Assembly (NCBI GenBank): GCA_003254885.1
Contig: QANT01007554.1
Location: 23,861-87,860, forward strand
DNA length: 64,000 nucleotides
From: Purshia tridentata
Taxonomy: Eukaryota > Streptophyta > Magnoliopsida > Rosales > Rosaceae
Reading direction: 5' to 3'
Below are positions 62,750 through 64,000 of this stretch, one piece after another. The translations under genes were made by a program, and so were the position numbers. The notes under the pieces were generated by a model. That model was not told the origin of the DNA. It did no database searches and saw only the letters and a program-made list of their open reading frames with translations. Each line of letters starts with the position of its first letter. The first letter of the stretch is position 1.

Positions 62750-64000
62750 GAAAGATGGGATAAGCAACCCAAACATAGTTTCTTTTTTTTTCTTTTTTGG
62801 AGAGAGAATTTGATGGCTAAAATAATGAAGTTGACAAAAAAGAAAGTGATCAAGATGTCCACTTCAGCAAAGCCAAACAAAACAAAGCAAGATACTAATC
62901 TAATACAAAAATTACCAGCAGCTTGCTAATCCAACCAGATAATTAAGAAAGATAAACCCCTAAATTCGGTGGAAATGGAAGCCCAAAGAGAAGACCAGAA
63001 CCTAACTTTATCCCATAATTACTTGGCCCCAATGCCCGTATATTCTTCAAAAACCCTACCGTTTCTCTCCAACCAAAGCACCCAAAGCACAGCCAATACC
63101 ATACAAATCCTCAAAACTTTAGCCTTCTTCCCCATACCTACCATCTTATGCCTCTTACAAAGAAAGGAAAAACAATCCCTTGGAATTAGGAATTACCCAA
63201 CTTATTTTCATCTCCCTGAACAACTCAAACCAAAGACACAAGGTCACAGGACAATTTAAGAAAATGAGATCAACTGATTCCAAATCCAACTTGCACATAA
63301 TACACCAATGGGGCCAAAATAAAAAATTTGGTCTCCCTTTTTGGACCATATTACAAGTATTCACCATGAAATGAGCCACTAATCATGATAGGATCTTCAC
63401 CTTTTAAGGACCTCTGGCTTTCCCAATCACATCAAAAGGTTTAAAAGAAGTCTTCACAACAGTATTAATTAGAAAACAGCAATAAGACTTGCTGGAAACA
63501 TTTTCTTGAAACATTCCTGGAAGAATTCACACGAATATTTTCATGTGTTACACCACCTCAGCCTCACTCAAGTTCCTCCTAAAACCTAAGTCCCAATTCC
63601 CCAGAACATTAGAAGAGTCAACAATACTAGAGATAGCTCTATTTTAAAATCTTGACAGGTTGTAAAGCCTGGGGAACACATTTTTCAAAGAATTTTCCCC
63701 CAGCCAAGCATCTTTCCAAAACTTAATTCTAACCCCATTTCTCATAACAAATAGCAACTCAAAACGAATGTAGACCCGTGGGATATATCATTTCATGGAC
63801 AGCAGCTGGAGCCTCTCACGACTCTTAGAATCCCACCCATTATCAATTAGCCCATATTTGCTTTTAATCACTGCATATTATAAAAATTGATTTTCAAGCG
63901 GCAACATCCACTGCCCCTTTGCTAACAAAGCATTATTTCTAACAAGAAACAAATATTTCACAGGCCAAGAAACAGCTCCATACCCACCCCCCACCCACCC
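62750..64000 (-). pseudogene. LINE (L1-type) polymerase C-terminus, decayed, runs off the window
   Basis: Minus-strand translation gives, in order, NNALLAKGQWMLPLE, YAVIKSKYGLIDNGWDSK, GVRIKFWKDAWLGENSLKNV, then KVKILS, LVAHFMVNTCNMVQKGRP and PHWCIMCKLDLESVDLIFLN with CPVTLCLWFELF. These are the end of the reverse-transcriptase region and the zinc-binding (zf-RVT) domain of plant LINEs. Stops interrupt the frame. The rest of the element lies past 64000. It sits in the same VPS15 intron as the SINE. Confidence 0.8.

Noticed and set aside
1-64000. CRISPR arrays, operons, phage or bacterial systems
   Set aside because: The window is clearly plant nuclear DNA; there are no spaced short repeats or bacterial gene features.
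1-64000. A new multi-gene system or metabolic cluster
   Set aside because: The intact genes belong to unrelated, well-known families with no shared pathway, and the accessory material is explained by transposable elements and pseudogenes.

Overview
This is a 64-kb piece of AT-rich nuclear DNA from a flowering plant. The evidence is GT-AG introns of 77 bp to several kb, plant-type gene families (a BOI-like RING ligase, a plant SUN protein, a plant type I inositol-polyphosphate 5-phosphatase, an ABO6/DExH3-like helicase, VPS15), and a background of plant MITEs, LINEs, a tRNA-like SINE and LTR fragments. The protein sequences fit a woody rosid dicot, but I cannot fix the family. One unresolved base (N) at 28950 shows this is draft assembly.

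Layout. 1-6276: intergenic, with a Mutator-type MITE (460-888) and a 118-bp tandem duplication. 6277-7573 (-): BOI-related RING E3 ligase, 3 exons. 7574-14136: long intergenic tract with a Tourist-like MITE. 14137-16831: two decayed G-type lectin receptor-kinase fragments; the second is cut by an LTR-like block. 17906-18324: 209-bp tandem duplication. 20155-24173 (+): SUN-domain protein, 2 exons. 25004-25319: long inverted repeat; 25500-25880: GC-rich block of unknown origin. 30550-34399 (+): inositol-polyphosphate 5-phosphatase, 9 exons. 35924-36172 (+): small secreted-peptide gene with a CLE-like C-terminus. 37408-38460 (-): decayed DEAH13/DHX37-type helicase fragment. 40508-53746 (+): DExH-box helicase of the ABO6/DExH3 type, 19 exons, with two LINE fragments, an LTR-like block and a MITE in its introns. 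54740-55010: enolase pseudogene fragment. 56977 to about 62298 (-): the C-terminal 1292 residues of VPS15. Its N-terminal kinase exons lie beyond the window, past an intron that holds a SINE and a LINE.

The intact genes are unrelated housekeeping or regulatory genes: ubiquitin ligation, nuclear envelope, phosphoinositide signalling, organellar or RNA helicase, and autophagy/endosomal PI3-kinase. I see no operon-like or clustered pathway and no convincing new multi-gene system. The items most worth a second look are the CLE-like peptide gene with glycine 6 of the motif replaced, the tandem duplication of the DExH leader, a CT microsatellite serving as a splice polypyrimidine tract, and the well-delimited mobile elements with exact target-site duplications.
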